Assembly (NCBI RefSeq): GCF_947494555.1
Contig: NZ_CANLVF010000005.1
Coordinates: 186,001 to 250,000, forward strand
Reading direction: 5' to 3'
From: an uncultured Roseibium sp.
Lineage (GTDB): Bacteria > Pseudomonadota > Alphaproteobacteria > Rhizobiales > Stappiaceae
DNA length: 64,000 nucleotides
Shown here: piece after piece, positions 44,625 to 54,105 of the stretch
How positions within the stretch are numbered: the stretch's first letter is position 1
How the letters are laid out: the number at the start of each line of letters is the position of its first letter
The notes under the pieces: model-generated
Seen by the model: only the letters and a program-made list of their open reading frames with translations
Told to the model about the DNA's origin: nothing
Database searches by the model: none
Translations under genes and position numbers: made by a program

Positions 44625-47600
44625 TCAGATTGCCTGGCTCTTCAGCTCGTCGATTAGCTTTCCATCGACTTCACCTGTCTCCGGCAGCCCGATGCTACGC
44701 TGGAAAGCCTTGATGGCGCTCCGCGTGCGCGGCCCCATCTGCCCGTCCGGCGTACCGGTGTCGAAACCGAGGTAATTCAACTTGTCCTGTGCCTCGCGGA
44801 TCATGTCGGTATTGCCGGCGGGCGCATCAACCGAGACGTTTGCGGCCGGCAATGAGGCTTCGTCCGCCCAACTCGGCTCAAGCGTCACCTTGTTTGCCGT
44901 CGGGTCCGGTTCCTGGAGCGAGAAACCCTCCACGGCCAGGCGCGCGTTGGCAAGCGTCTGCTGATCCATCATATTGGCGACGTCGTCGCGGCGCTTAGCG
45001 GCCTCCGGGTCGCCCTTGTCGGCGGCAATGGCAAACCATTTGTAGCTGGCGACAAGATCCTTATCGACGCCGATCCCTCCGGCATAAAGAATGCCGAGAT
45101 TGAAGAGGCTGTCCTTGACGCCGTAGTTGGCGGCTGCCTCGAACCACATTGCGGCCTTGGCGTAGTCCGGTTCCTGTCCGCCGCCTTCCGCGTAAAGAAC
45201 GGCCAGATTGTGCATGGCCTTTGCATTGCCCGCCTGCGCTGCCTGGGAGTACCAGGCTCTTGCCTTGGCGACATCCTTGTCGACACCCCTGCCCTTTTCA
45301 TAAAGGCTCGCGAGGCGATATTGCGCGGGAGGCAGTCCCTTGTTTGCGGCCTTCTGATACCAGACGGCAGCCTTGGCCAGATCAGCCTGCACCCCTTTTC
45401 CTTCGGTGTACCGGACACCGACGAGGAACTCCGCTGCCGGATTGCCACCCGCTGCAGCGCTGCGCAGCGCCATCGGCCCAACACCTTCCGGTGGCAGATT
45501 TGCGATAAGCCCCCCGGCACCGCTTTCAGACGTCGTCAAGGACCCGGGGGCGGTAGGCGTTGCCCCGTCATCAACTGCACTCTGTCCGAAATTATCGGCA
45601 ACGCCGGCAGGCGGCGCGAACGCGACTTCAGGTTCTGGCGATCCTGTGGACGTTGCCTGTGTGGCACGAACATTCGCGATCGCCGCTGCCTGCTCCGCAA
45701 GGGCGGGCTGCTCAGGCGCTACGGTGTTTTCCGCAATCGTCGGTGTTTGCGCGACCGTGCGTGGTTCGGTTCCCGTATCGGGAGATGCGGAGACTTGCGG
45801 AGCCACCTGGTCCTCGACAGCCCCGTTCCGGGGAGCAGCGCCGCTGGCAGCATTGGCTGTGGTGGCCGGTGCCGCATTACCACCGACCGGCGCAGGGGAT
45901 GTACCGGCAATGGTCGATTGTTCCGGTTCCGCAGAAGCGACAGGTGCGCTGTCACCCGATCCCGCGACGAACTTGTAAGCTGTCAGCGTACCCAGAGTGA
46001 GGACGACCGCAACGGCTGCAAGCATGATTGCCCGACGGCGATTTCCGCCGCGCTGTACCGTTTCAGGCGCAGGACGATCTCCCGGCAAAACCGGAGCCTG
46101 CGGCCCATCGGGCATATCTTCGACAAGATCGTCGGCACCGAGTTCAAGATCATCGCTCGGCGCTGGTATGTCGTCACCGGACTTCGGCGCATTGCCGCGT
46201 TTCAATACATTGCGGAACCAGCCTGCGCGCGCCTTGCCACGCCCGGTATTGCTCTCGTCCAGGTCAGATTCCTGGGACTGTTCGAGTTTTTCAGCTTCTA
46301 CCGATGCCGCCTGAGCAGCACGGCGCGCTGCCGCGATAAAATCGGCCTTGCGCGCCCGGGACCTGTCTTCCGGATTGTCCGGTTTCGGATCGGCAGCCGC
46401 GGCTGCCTTGTTCATCGCGTCACGGGTCATCTGCGCCGATTGGCTCAGCGATGATACCGGTTCTTCAACAAAGGTCTGCGCTCTGCCGGCAGGAGCTGAT
46501 TTGGCAGCCGACACCGGCTGCTCCCTGACGTCCGAACGCTCAAGCTTATCCAGACGCTCGGTCAGGGATCCCAGCACGGACTTGACGCTTTCAAAGGTGT
46601 TGCGGGTGCGCTGTTCACCTCCTTCGGCAGCATCAAGCAGACGTTTCAGATCTCCCTGCAGCGCGGAAATGGCTTCGTCATATTGTTCGGACCGCGGGGT
46701 CGGCGCGTTCGCCACCGCATCGAATGCCGCCTTTCTGGCGATGTCAGTGACATCCGTTCTTGTTTGCTCCAGTCCGCGCTCGATGCGTTCAAGAACCGGG
46801 CCGACGTCACCGAGGCCCTGCGGCAAAACGGAAGCGCTGCTTTCAATCTGGGCAGCGAGCGCGGCAACCTTTTCGCCCAACTGTTCAAAACGGTCATCGT
46901 CAGTTGCCTCTGCGCCCTTGGACACAAGTTGCGCAAGATCGGAAATCCGGGCTTCAAGGTTCTCCGTTGACGACGGGGCCGAAACGCTGTCGCGCATCGA
47001 ACCGATCTCTTCACGCAGCTTATCGAGATCAGAGGTGGTGACCGTATCTTTCGGCTCGTCGAGCCGCGCCGACAAATGGCTCAGCCTTTCCTGGACCTGC
47101 GCAAGGATCTTGGCATCCGGACCTGTTGCTGCGCGCACGGCGGCTGCATCAAACACCGGGGCTGGACGTGACGCCTTTTTTTCGATGACGTCGATCTTGC
47201 CGGAGATGCCCTCCAGACGCTGTTCCAGCGCCTTGAAGGCACCGGCATCGGCAGCCGGAAGCGGAGCTGCCTGTTCAATTCTCTCAAGACGGTCGACGAT
47301 CTCATCGAGACGGCCGTCAACCTGTGACAGGTGCTCGTTGTCACCGGAGGCAAGGCGATCGTCAGCCATCATTCCGGCGATGTCTTCAAGGCGTCCCTGC
47401 AAGCGCGCAATCGTTTCCGGCTGCGGCATGCGCTCTTCCATCGCGGACAAGCGCGAGTCGAGCCCGCGTTGTTCGCGTGCAAGCACTTCCAGATCGTCAA
47501 GGCGCCCAGAGACAAACGTCATGCGGTCGTCGATACCTTCAATCAGCCCCTTAATGTCGATCTGCTCGACATAGCCGCGAACCTCGCGCAGTTCGGCCCG

Positions 47601-48716
47601 CAGCGGCTCGATTTCCATCTGACCTTCGCGCTGAAGGAGTTCTTCCATCCGTTCAGCGATGTGTGCAACGCGGTCTTCAAGCACCATCAGGTGCTCGGAA
47701 CGCGGCAAGGCGGAAAACGCTTCTTCAATTTCATTCAAACGGACGGTCACGCCATGCAGGACACGAGGGTCCAGCGAGGCCCTGGAAAGTTCGTCAAGGC
47801 GCTGCAATATGTGAGAATAGCCATGCTCAAGGGTCTGCAGAGCACCTTCCACATTCGTGCGCCCGACCATGGATTTCAGGTCTGCGACTTCCTTGCGGAT
47901 CTCCGCGGCGAACTGTTCTCCGCGCTTGTCGGCGCGCAGCCGCTCGACCATGTCCGCCAGGCGGCGAAGTTCAGCATTCTGCCGGCCAACCGTTTCACTG
48001 GTCCCGCGGGATATGCCACCGAGCGCTTCACGCAGCGATCCGAGTTCCTCACGAACCTGAATGAATGCCTTTTCCTGCGGCGCGCGAAGGGCATCGATAC
48101 GACGTCCCAGGTCCTTATATATGTGAAGCGACGCCTCGTTGTGAGCATGTTGGACGGGGCCCCGGCCAGATCGGGGATCATGACCGTAATCATCCTCGTA
48201 TCCGTCCGCCTCGCGAGCATCACCATAGGACGCGTGCGGCGCATCGTAATGGCTGCGTTCCTCCAGTGCATCCATCGCATAGCGACCGGGCTGAGGGTAG
48301 GAACGCTGCGGGCCATGTCTGTCGACATCGTCGTAGGATGATGTTCCCGCCAATCCCTGCACCTGTTCATCCAGGCGATCCAGCGCTCCCAGAACATCCT
48401 CGATACCGCCCGATGGCGGAGGCGCGTGGCGTTGAGGTGCACTGCGCTGAGGCCGGGATGTGCGTTTGGGCCGTGCCGGTGAATTCCCGCCCCGTTCCGA
48501 CAACATCCTGTCAAGCTCATCCGCAACCGCATTCAGATCGTCGTCGCGGCTGTCACGCATTCGAGGGTCATGCCCGCCACCAAGTGCTGTCGCCGTGCGC
48601 GTCAATCGCTCTATGCGGTCGCGCGCCGGTTCTCTGCCTGCTGTTTCGTAAAAGTCGTCGCTTTCATACGCATCACGGCCGCGGCGTCCTGCCTCGTGTT
48701 TCTTCCAAGCCGGCAT
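44625..48716 (-). CDS. PodJ-like polarity protein with Sel1 repeats and PG-binding domain
   Basis: A 1363-residue protein. Residues 1-200 are disordered and charged; about 200-790 are coiled coil (many repeats such as RLDEIVDRLERIEQ), followed by a linker, one membrane helix near 893-915 (AIMLAAVAVVLTLGTLTAYK), a Ser/Ala/Pro-rich periplasmic linker, four Sel1 repeats (about 1080-1249, e.g. AAVWYQKAANKG, ARAWYSQAAQAG) and a C-terminal peptidoglycan-binding domain (DKLNYLGFDTGTPDGQMGP). This is the layout of PodJ, a pole-organising factor in Caulobacter and Rhizobiales. Whether it is a true PodJ orthologue is inference. Confidence 0.78.
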   Translation of the reverse strand: MPAWKKHEAGRRGRDAYESDDFYETAGREPARDRIERLTRTATALGGGHDPRMRDSRDDDLNAVADELDRMLSERGGNSPARPKRTSRPQRSAPQRHAPPPSGGIEDVLGALDRLDEQVQGLAGTSSYDDVDRHGPQRSYPQPGRYAMDALEERSHYDAPHASYGDAREADGYEDDYGHDPRSGRGPVQHAHNEASLHIYKDLGRRIDALRAPQEKAFIQVREELGSLREALGGISRGTSETVGRQNAELRRLADMVERLRADKRGEQFAAEIRKEVADLKSMVGRTNVEGALQTLEHGYSHILQRLDELSRASLDPRVLHGVTVRLNEIEEAFSALPRSEHLMVLEDRVAHIAERMEELLQREGQMEIEPLRAELREVRGYVEQIDIKGLIEGIDDRMTFVSGRLDDLEVLAREQRGLDSRLSAMEERMPQPETIARLQGRLEDIAGMMADDRLASGDNEHLSQVDGRLDEIVDRLERIEQAAPLPAADAGAFKALEQRLEGISGKIDVIEKKASRPAPVFDAAAVRAATGPDAKILAQVQERLSHLSARLDEPKDTVTTSDLDKLREEIGSMRDSVSAPSSTENLEARISDLAQLVSKGAEATDDDRFEQLGEKVAALAAQIESSASVLPQGLGDVGPVLERIERGLEQTRTDVTDIARKAAFDAVANAPTPRSEQYDEAISALQGDLKRLLDAAEGGEQRTRNTFESVKSVLGSLTERLDKLERSDVREQPVSAAKSAPAGRAQTFVEEPVSSLSQSAQMTRDAMNKAAAAADPKPDNPEDRSRARKADFIAAARRAAQAASVEAEKLEQSQESDLDESNTGRGKARAGWFRNVLKRGNAPKSGDDIPAPSDDLELGADDLVEDMPDGPQAPVLPGDRPAPETVQRGGNRRRAIMLAAVAVVLTLGTLTAYKFVAGSGDSAPVASAEPEQSTIAGTSPAPVGGNAAPATTANAASGAAPRNGAVEDQVAPQVSASPDTGTEPRTVAQTPTIAENTVAPEQPALAEQAAAIANVRATQATSTGSPEPEVAFAPPAGVADNFGQSAVDDGATPTAPGSLTTSESGAGGLIANLPPEGVGPMALRSAAAGGNPAAEFLVGVRYTEGKGVQADLAKAAVWYQKAANKGLPPAQYRLASLYEKGRGVDKDVAKARAWYSQAAQAGNAKAMHNLAVLYAEGGGQEPDYAKAAMWFEAAANYGVKDSLFNLGILYAGGIGVDKDLVASYKWFAIAADKGDPEAAKRRDDVANMMDQQTLANARLAVEGFSLQEPDPTANKVTLEPSWADEASLPAANVSVDAPAGNTDMIREAQDKLNYLGFDTGTPDGQMGPRTRSAIKAFQRSIGLPETGEVDGKLIDELKSQAI

Positions 48717-49131
48717 ATCTAGACCCTGGACTTACGGTCGTGGAGACCGCTGTTTTAACGGACTGCCCTGATATTCCGGCAAAGGACGGAACAGTTGCAG
48801 CGTTTTAAGAGACTTTGTCGACTTAGGGTAAACAGGTCGTTAATTGGTGTTGCTAAATGCGAATTTCGCTCCCTTTGGGCAAATATCGCCTGTTCATATC
48901 TCCATTCGATGGCGAATCAACCGGTTGCGCGTTAACGAATTTAACGGTTCGTCTGCCGCCCTCTGGACCTTTACGCGCACGTAAGCTAAACAAACGGCAG
49001 CGTCAGGCTGGTCGAAACGCTCAGGACTTTGCGAATTTCATCCGACACACAGGTGTGTGTCGAAACCGGCCCGGACACTTTGAAAAATCTGACACTGCCG
49101 GAAAACGGCTGGAAATCGAGTACAGACTGAC
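48717..49131. other. Intergenic region upstream of MerR gene
   Basis: About 415 bp between the PodJ-like start and the MerR gene. It contains a TTTACG-N4-CGTAAG palindrome (48970-48985) and a TTAACG direct repeat (48932, 48941). No coding frame is convincing. It holds the divergent promoters of both genes. Confidence 0.5.
48970..48985 (+). promoter_or_regulatory. MerR-type operator ahead of the MerR gene
   Basis: TTTACG-CGCA-CGTAAG is a one-mismatch copy of the palindrome ahead of the acyl-CoA dehydrogenase gene. It lies about 150 bp upstream of the MerR start, so autoregulation is plausible. Confidence 0.55.
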
Positions 49132-49593
49132 ATGAGCGAAGCGCTTTCTATCCTGAACGAAGACGATCTTGTTGATGTGGTGTCCGCCTCAGACGACAGC
49201 ACCAAAAAAACACAGTTTACTATCGGCGACCTGGCAAAGGAGTTCGACTGCACATTGCGAACCCTGCGCTTCTATGAAGACAAGGGTCTGCTTAATCCGA
49301 AACGCGACGGAATGAACCGGGTGTACAACCGCCGCGACCGCGCCCGCCTGAAACTTGTTCTGATGGGCAAGCGCGTCGGGTTCTCTCTGACCGAGATCAG
49401 GGACATGCTCGATCTCTATGACCTGAGGGACGGACAAGTCACCCAGCTACGCGTCGCTCTATCCAAGTTCAACGAACAGATTGCTGTCCTGGAAGACCAG
49501 AGAAAAGACATAGAGCAAGCGATCGAAGAATTGTCGCGCACCGTCGAAATTGTCTCCGGTATGCTGAAGCATAAAGAGGCCGAAGAGGCCTGA
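49132..49593 (+). CDS. MerR family regulator of fatty-acid degradation
   Basis: A 153-residue MerR-type regulator. The helix-turn-helix and wing occupy about residues 28-90 (QFTIGDLAKEFDCTLRTLRF, YEDKGLLNPKRDGMNRVYNR), followed by a long antiparallel coiled coil (LRVALSKFNEQIAVLEDQRK). No C-terminal cysteine cluster is present, so metal sensing is unlikely. MerR proteins of this type (LiuR-like) control acyl-CoA degradation operons. It lies directly ahead of such an operon, separated by a terminator, and both promoters carry the same palindrome. Confidence 0.85.
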   Translation: MSEALSILNEDDLVDVVSASDDSTKKTQFTIGDLAKEFDCTLRTLRFYEDKGLLNPKRDGMNRVYNRRDRARLKLVLMGKRVGFSLTEIRDMLDLYDLRDGQVTQLRVALSKFNEQIAVLEDQRKDIEQAIEELSRTVEIVSGMLKHKEAEEA

Positions 49594-49621
49594 TACACTC
49601 CAATTCGGATTCCCACAGAAA

Positions 49622-49651
49622 GCGCCAGTCAAATCGACTGGCGTTTTTTTT
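49622..49651 (+). terminator. Terminator after MerR gene
   Basis: CGCCAGTC (49623-49630) and GACTGGCG (49636-49643) form an 8-bp stem, followed by an eight-T run. It isolates the regulator from the operon that follows. Confidence 0.9.
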
Positions 49652-49857
49652 ACCGGCTTTGCCATTCTCACAGCCGCCTGCGGCGCGGCCTGTTCACACC
49701 ACAAATTCCTCAATTTTTGGCCACCGAGAGACGAATTCGCGTCAGGAACTCTCAAAAATGCTTCCCATTTACGCGTTTTGGGCACATTTTTTTGACAAGC
49801 CTTACGTGGGGATACCACTTGCCGGACAGAATCAGGACGAGTATATAACCACTCAAC
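49652..49857. other. Leader between MerR terminator and fad operon promoter
   Basis: This segment, part of the 319-bp gap from 49594 to 49912, has no convincing coding frame. It contains a TATATAA-like box at 49841-49847 and two partial TTTACG/TTACG elements (near 49767 and 49802), but no full palindrome. Confidence 0.35.
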
Positions 49858-49889
49858 TTGACGTTTACGGAAACGTAAACCTGAACAAT
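49858..49889 (+). promoter_or_regulatory. MerR-type promoter of the beta-oxidation operon
   Basis: A -35-like TTGACG (49858-49863) and a -10-like AACAAT (49884-49889) are 20 bp apart, and the perfect palindrome TTTACG-GAAA-CGTAAA (49864-49879) fills the spacer. A 19-20 bp spacer containing the operator is the hallmark of MerR-controlled promoters. It lies 24 bp upstream of the acyl-CoA dehydrogenase start. Confidence 0.8.
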
Positions 49890-49912
49890 CCGGCAGATCT
49901 GGGAGGATACGC

Positions 49913-51709
49913 ATGCCTAGCTATACCGCGCCCGTCGAAGACACTCTTTTTCTATTGAAAGACGTTTTCGGCTACGAACGCTACTCGAATCTCCCTGGTT
50001 TTTCCGACGCGCCGCTTGATCTGGTTGAAGCGATCCTGCGCGAAGGCGGAAAATTTGCCGAAGAGATCCTCCAACCGCTGAATCAGTCAGGCGATCAGGA
50101 AGGATGCACGCGCAACGACGACGGCACTGTCACAACGCCCAAAGGCTTCCTGGAGGCCTACAAGGCGTTTTGCGAAAATGGCTGGGGAACTCTCTCCGCC
50201 GATCCCGATTATGGCGGACAGGGACTGCCCCACACGCTGGCAACCATCTTCAACGAATATGCCTCTTCGGCGAATATGGCATTTTCGATGTATCCGGGCC
50301 TGACCGCCGGCGCAGTTGCGGCGCTCACAATTCACGGGACCGAAGAGCAAAAGCAGACCTATCTTCCCAACATGATTGCCGGCACATGGACCGGCACGAT
50401 GAACCTTACAGAACCCCATTGTGGCACCGATCTCGGCCTGATCCGGACGAAGGCGGTTCCCCAGGCAGACGGTTCCTACAAGATTTCCGGTACGAAGATC
50501 TTCATTTCCGCCGGCGAACACGACATGGCGGACAACATCGTCCATCTGGTGCTGGCACGTATCGAAGATGCTCCTGAGGGCGTCAAAGGCATTTCGCTGT
50601 TCGTTGTTCCCCGCAACGCGGTGGGCGAAGACGGTTCGGTCGGCGATAACAATGGCGTTTCCTGCGGCTCCATCGAACACAAGATGGGCATTCACGGCAA
50701 CGCGACCTGCGTCATGAACTACGACGATGCCACCGGCTGGCTGGTCGGCGAAGAGAACAAAGGCCTCAAGGCCATGTTCGTGATGATGAACGAGGCCCGG
50801 CTCGGTGTTGCAGTTCAGGGTCTCTCGCAGTCCGAAGTCGCCTACCAGAATGCGGTGACCTATGCCAGAGAGCGCCTGCAGGGGCGTGCCCTCACCGGCC
50901 CGAAAAGCCCGGACAAGGCCGCGGACCCGATCATCGTTCATCCCGATGTACGCCGGACATTGCTTTCGATCCGCGCCTTCAACGAGGCAGCGCGTGCCCT
51001 GATAATGTGGACTGCCCTCCACGGAGACGTTTCGCACCGCTCGGACGATGAGAAAGACAGGCAGTTTTCCGACGACATGATGGGTTTGATGACACCGGTT
51101 CTGAAAGGCGTCCTGACCGATACCGGTTTCGCCAATGCGGTCGACGCCCAGCAGATGTACGGGGGCCATGGATACATTGCCGAGTGGGGCATGGAACAGT
51201 TCGTGCGCGATGCCCGTATTGCGATGATCTATGAGGGGGCGAACGGTATTCAGGCGCTCGACCTCGTCGGACGCAAGCTTCCGGCGAACGGTGGCCGGGC
51301 GGTCATGAGCTTCTTCAATGAACTCAACACATTCTTGAAGGAAAACAAGGACAACGAGGACCTGGCAGCCTTTACAGCTCCGTTGAAAAAAGGTGCGGAC
51401 GATCTGCAAGCTGCCACCATGTGGTTCATGAACAACGCCATGAAAAACCCGGACAATGCGGGTGCCGGTTCGGTCGATTACATGCACCTGTTCGGTCTGG
51501 TGGCGCTTGGCTACATGTGGGCCAAGATGGCCAAGACCATCAAGGAACAACTCGCCGAGGGCGCCGGTGACAAGACTGGCTGGCTTGAAAACAAACTTGC
51601 CGTCGGCACGTTCTTCATGGAACGGACCCTGCCGGAGACGGCTGCGCATCTTGCCCGGATTTCCTCCGGCTCGGAAACCATGATGTCCCTGGACGCCGAG
51701 GCGTTTTGA
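49913..51709 (+). CDS. Acyl-CoA dehydrogenase (long, C-terminal-domain type)
   Basis: A 598-residue flavoprotein with the acyl-CoA dehydrogenase N-terminal, middle (MNLTEPHCGTDLGLIRTKAV) and C-terminal domains plus the extra C-terminal domain of this long class. The catalytic Glu near 441 is in MIYEGANGIQALDLVGRKL. Such proteins include medium/long-chain dehydrogenases and DmdC, the methylmercaptopropionyl-CoA dehydrogenase of marine bacteria; substrate cannot be fixed from sequence. It is the first gene of an operon with a thiolase and FadJ. GGGAGG precedes the ATG. Confidence 0.9.
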   Translation: MPSYTAPVEDTLFLLKDVFGYERYSNLPGFSDAPLDLVEAILREGGKFAEEILQPLNQSGDQEGCTRNDDGTVTTPKGFLEAYKAFCENGWGTLSADPDYGGQGLPHTLATIFNEYASSANMAFSMYPGLTAGAVAALTIHGTEEQKQTYLPNMIAGTWTGTMNLTEPHCGTDLGLIRTKAVPQADGSYKISGTKIFISAGEHDMADNIVHLVLARIEDAPEGVKGISLFVVPRNAVGEDGSVGDNNGVSCGSIEHKMGIHGNATCVMNYDDATGWLVGEENKGLKAMFVMMNEARLGVAVQGLSQSEVAYQNAVTYARERLQGRALTGPKSPDKAADPIIVHPDVRRTLLSIRAFNEAARALIMWTALHGDVSHRSDDEKDRQFSDDMMGLMTPVLKGVLTDTGFANAVDAQQMYGGHGYIAEWGMEQFVRDARIAMIYEGANGIQALDLVGRKLPANGGRAVMSFFNELNTFLKENKDNEDLAAFTAPLKKGADDLQAATMWFMNNAMKNPDNAGAGSVDYMHLFGLVALGYMWAKMAKTIKEQLAEGAGDKTGWLENKLAVGTFFMERTLPETAAHLARISSGSETMMSLDAEAF

Positions 51710-51814
51710 CCGATGCGGGCGAGCTGTCCGCAACTCTCGAAATTCACCCACGCAAATTGGCGGCCGGCGTTGTAGGCTCCACCCGCCAGATTTTGCCAGG
51801 GAGATGAATAAAGC

Positions 51815-52456
51815 ATGGCCGAATACGTCCTCTACTGCATGGCCCAGTCGGGTCACTCTTACAAGGCGGCTCTGATGCTGGAGCTGTGCGGCGCCGACTG
51901 GGAGCCGAAATGGGTAGATTTCTTCAACGGCGAGACACGTTCTGAAGAATTCCGCAGCACTTTGAATGAAATGGGTGAAGTGCCGGTGCTGGTTCATGAC
52001 TCGAAAGTCCTTACCCAGTCCGGCGTGATCCTGGATTACCTGGTTGAAAAGTTCGGCCGGTTCGGCTGGTCCGACGAGGACGAACGCCGGGAGGTCTTGC
52101 GTTGGACGATATTCGACAATCAGAAAATCTCGGGTGTTGCCGGACCGCTCAGGTTTTTAAGGCTGTTCGCAAAAACAGGCGAAACAGATGTAACGAAGTT
52201 TCTCGATGGGCGTCTGAAGGGCGCGCTGGCCATTCTCGACAAGCACTTCGAGAAAAATGCCTTCGCGGTCGGCACCCACCCGACCACCGCCGATTTTTCG
52301 CTGTGCGGCTATCTGTTCGTGCACGAGGAGATCGGGACCGATTTCGCCCCCTATTCCAATGTCATGGCCTGGCTTGAACGGATCAAGAACCTGCCGGGTT
52401 GGAAGCACCCCTACGACCTTATGCCCGGCCACCCATTGCCGGATGCCACGAAATAA
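51815..52456 (+). CDS. Glutathione S-transferase family protein
   Basis: A 213-residue protein with a thioredoxin-like N-terminus (YVLYCMAQSGHSYKAALMLE), VPVLVHDSKVLTQSGVILDYL (cis-Pro and Ser glutathione site) and a helical C-terminal domain ending in GWKHPYDLMPGH. It is embedded in the beta-oxidation operon between the dehydrogenase and thiolase genes, so it may act on acyl-CoA or on reactive intermediates. GGGAG precedes the ATG. A function specific to the operon is inference. Confidence 0.85.
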   Translation: MAEYVLYCMAQSGHSYKAALMLELCGADWEPKWVDFFNGETRSEEFRSTLNEMGEVPVLVHDSKVLTQSGVILDYLVEKFGRFGWSDEDERREVLRWTIFDNQKISGVAGPLRFLRLFAKTGETDVTKFLDGRLKGALAILDKHFEKNAFAVGTHPTTADFSLCGYLFVHEEIGTDFAPYSNVMAWLERIKNLPGWKHPYDLMPGHPLPDATK

Positions 52457-52477
52457 CCCCTTCCAAAGGAGGACGAG

Positions 52478-53686
52478 ATGGCTGAAGCCTATATCTACGA
52501 TCATGTGCGAACACCGCGGGGCCGCGGAAAGAAAGATGGTGCGCTTCACGAAGTCCCCTCCGTGCGTCTGGCGTCCACCGCGCTTGAGGCGATCAGGGAC
52601 CGGAATGGTCTCGACACGGCCAAGATCGATGACGTCGTCCTTGGCTGCGTGGACCCTGTTGGCGAGGCGGGCGGCGATATCGCCCGCGCCGCCGTATTTG
52701 CAGCAGGGTACGATACATCGGTTCCAGGCATGCAGATCAACCGCTTTTGCGCTTCGGGTCTCGACGCCGTCAACATGGCGTCGTCTCAGGTCATGGCGGG
52801 TCAGCATAAACTCGTCGTTGCCGGCGGCGTGGAAAGCATGAGCCGCGTCGGCATCGGGGCTTCGGGCGGCGCCTGGCCGATCGAGCCTCAAGTCGCGATC
52901 CCTTCTTATTTCATGCCGCAAGGCGTATCGGCTGACCTGATCGCAACCAAATACGGCTTCAGCCGCGACGATTGCGACGGCTATGCAGTAGAAAGCCAGA
53001 AACGCGCGGCAGCTTCCTGGGAAGATGGCAGGTTTGCCAAATCCGTGGTTCCGGTCCGCGACGTCAACGGTATCACGATCCTGGACCGCGACGAGCATAT
53101 GCGGCCGGAAACCGACATGCAGTCCCTCGCCTCGCTCAATCCGTCCTTCGAGCTTATGGGCAGCATGGGCGGTTTCGACGCTGTCGGCATTCAGGCGCAC
53201 CCGGAAATCGAAACGATCAAACATGTTCATCATGCCGGCAATTCTTCGGGCATTGTCGACGGTGCAGCGGCGGTCCTTATCGGGTCGAGCGCAGCCGGTC
53301 GGTCGTGCGGCATCAAGCCTCGTGCGCGCATAAGGGCCTTCGCCAATATCGGGTCCGAACCGGCACTCATGCTGACCGGCCCGGTGGATGTCACTGAAAA
53401 ACTGCTCAAGAACGCAAAGATGGAAATGAAGGACATTGATCTTATCGAGATCAACGAAGCCTTCGCGTCAGTCGTTTTGCGCTACCAGCAGGCTTTCGAT
53501 CTCGATCCGGCAATCGTCAACGTCAATGGCGGTGCGATTGCCATGGGGCACCCGCTCGGAGCAACCGGCGCGATGATCCTCGGCACTGTGCTCGACGAGC
53601 TGGAACGGCGGGACCTCAACACAGCCCTTGTCACCTTGTGTATCGGCGCCGGCATGGGGACTGCGACGATTATTGAGCGGGTCTGA
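52478..53686 (+). CDS. fadA: Acetyl-CoA C-acyltransferase (thiolase)
   Basis: A 402-residue thiolase. Catalytic Cys91 is in NRFCASGLDAVN, the second catalytic set is GHPLGATGA (His near 358) and the C-terminal CIGAGMGTATI (Cys near 389). It cleaves 3-ketoacyl-CoA in fatty-acid degradation. AGGAGG precedes the ATG. It is in the operon with the acyl-CoA dehydrogenase and FadJ. The broad thiolase family also includes biosynthetic enzymes, but context points to degradation. Confidence 0.9.
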   Translation: MAEAYIYDHVRTPRGRGKKDGALHEVPSVRLASTALEAIRDRNGLDTAKIDDVVLGCVDPVGEAGGDIARAAVFAAGYDTSVPGMQINRFCASGLDAVNMASSQVMAGQHKLVVAGGVESMSRVGIGASGGAWPIEPQVAIPSYFMPQGVSADLIATKYGFSRDDCDGYAVESQKRAAASWEDGRFAKSVVPVRDVNGITILDRDEHMRPETDMQSLASLNPSFELMGSMGGFDAVGIQAHPEIETIKHVHHAGNSSGIVDGAAAVLIGSSAAGRSCGIKPRARIRAFANIGSEPALMLTGPVDVTEKLLKNAKMEMKDIDLIEINEAFASVVLRYQQAFDLDPAIVNVNGGAIAMGHPLGATGAMILGTVLDELERRDLNTALVTLCIGAGMGTATIIERV

Positions 53687-53689
53687 TCC

Positions 53690-54088
53690 ATGATCAGCAA
53701 TCTTGAAAAGGAATTCGCTGAAATCTCGGACTACTGGTCACCGCGCGTGGTTGCGGACGTCAACGATCAGTCCGTGAAGCTTGCCAAACTCAAAGGCGAA
53801 TTCGTCTGGCACGACCACGAAAACGAGGACGAGCTGTTCTTCATAGTCAAAGGCAGCCTTACCATTCGATACCGCGACCGTGAGGATGTGGTCCTGAACG
53901 CGGGCGACATGCATGTCGTGCCGAAAGGCATCGAACACAATCCGATCGCGCGGAGCGAGTGCTGGGTGATGCTGTTTGAACCGGCAGAAACAAAACACAC
54001 GGGCGAGGTGATCGTCGAAGGCACCAGGTCGGCCGCGCAGCAGCGCGCCCATTTGCAGTCGCAAGACCAGCAATCCGGTGGAGCCTGA
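53690..54088 (+). CDS. Cupin domain protein
   Basis: A 132-residue single cupin, with the metal-binding motif WHDHENEDELFFIVKGSLTI (H-x-H-x3-E) and the second GDMHVVPKGIEHNP. It starts 3 bp after the thiolase stop, so it belongs to the operon. Cupins of this size often act as isomerases, dioxygenases or protein scaffolds; I cannot name its reaction. Confidence 0.82.
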   Translation: MISNLEKEFAEISDYWSPRVVADVNDQSVKLAKLKGEFVWHDHENEDELFFIVKGSLTIRYRDREDVVLNAGDMHVVPKGIEHNPIARSECWVMLFEPAETKHTGEVIVEGTRSAAQQRAHLQSQDQQSGGA

Positions 54089-54105
54089 ACCGAGGAGGTA
54101 TTCCC

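Noticed and set aside
48932..48946. TTAACG-AAT-TTAACG as a CtrA box upstream of the MerR gene
   Set aside because: CtrA sites are TTAA-N7-TTAA; here the spacing between TTAA copies is N5.
50087..51997. Very long open frame antisense to the acyl-CoA dehydrogenase gene
   Set aside because: Such frames are common opposite GC-rich genes; its product lacks family motifs, while the sense strand encodes a complete dehydrogenase. The same holds for long antisense frames opposite the helicases and the PodJ-like gene.
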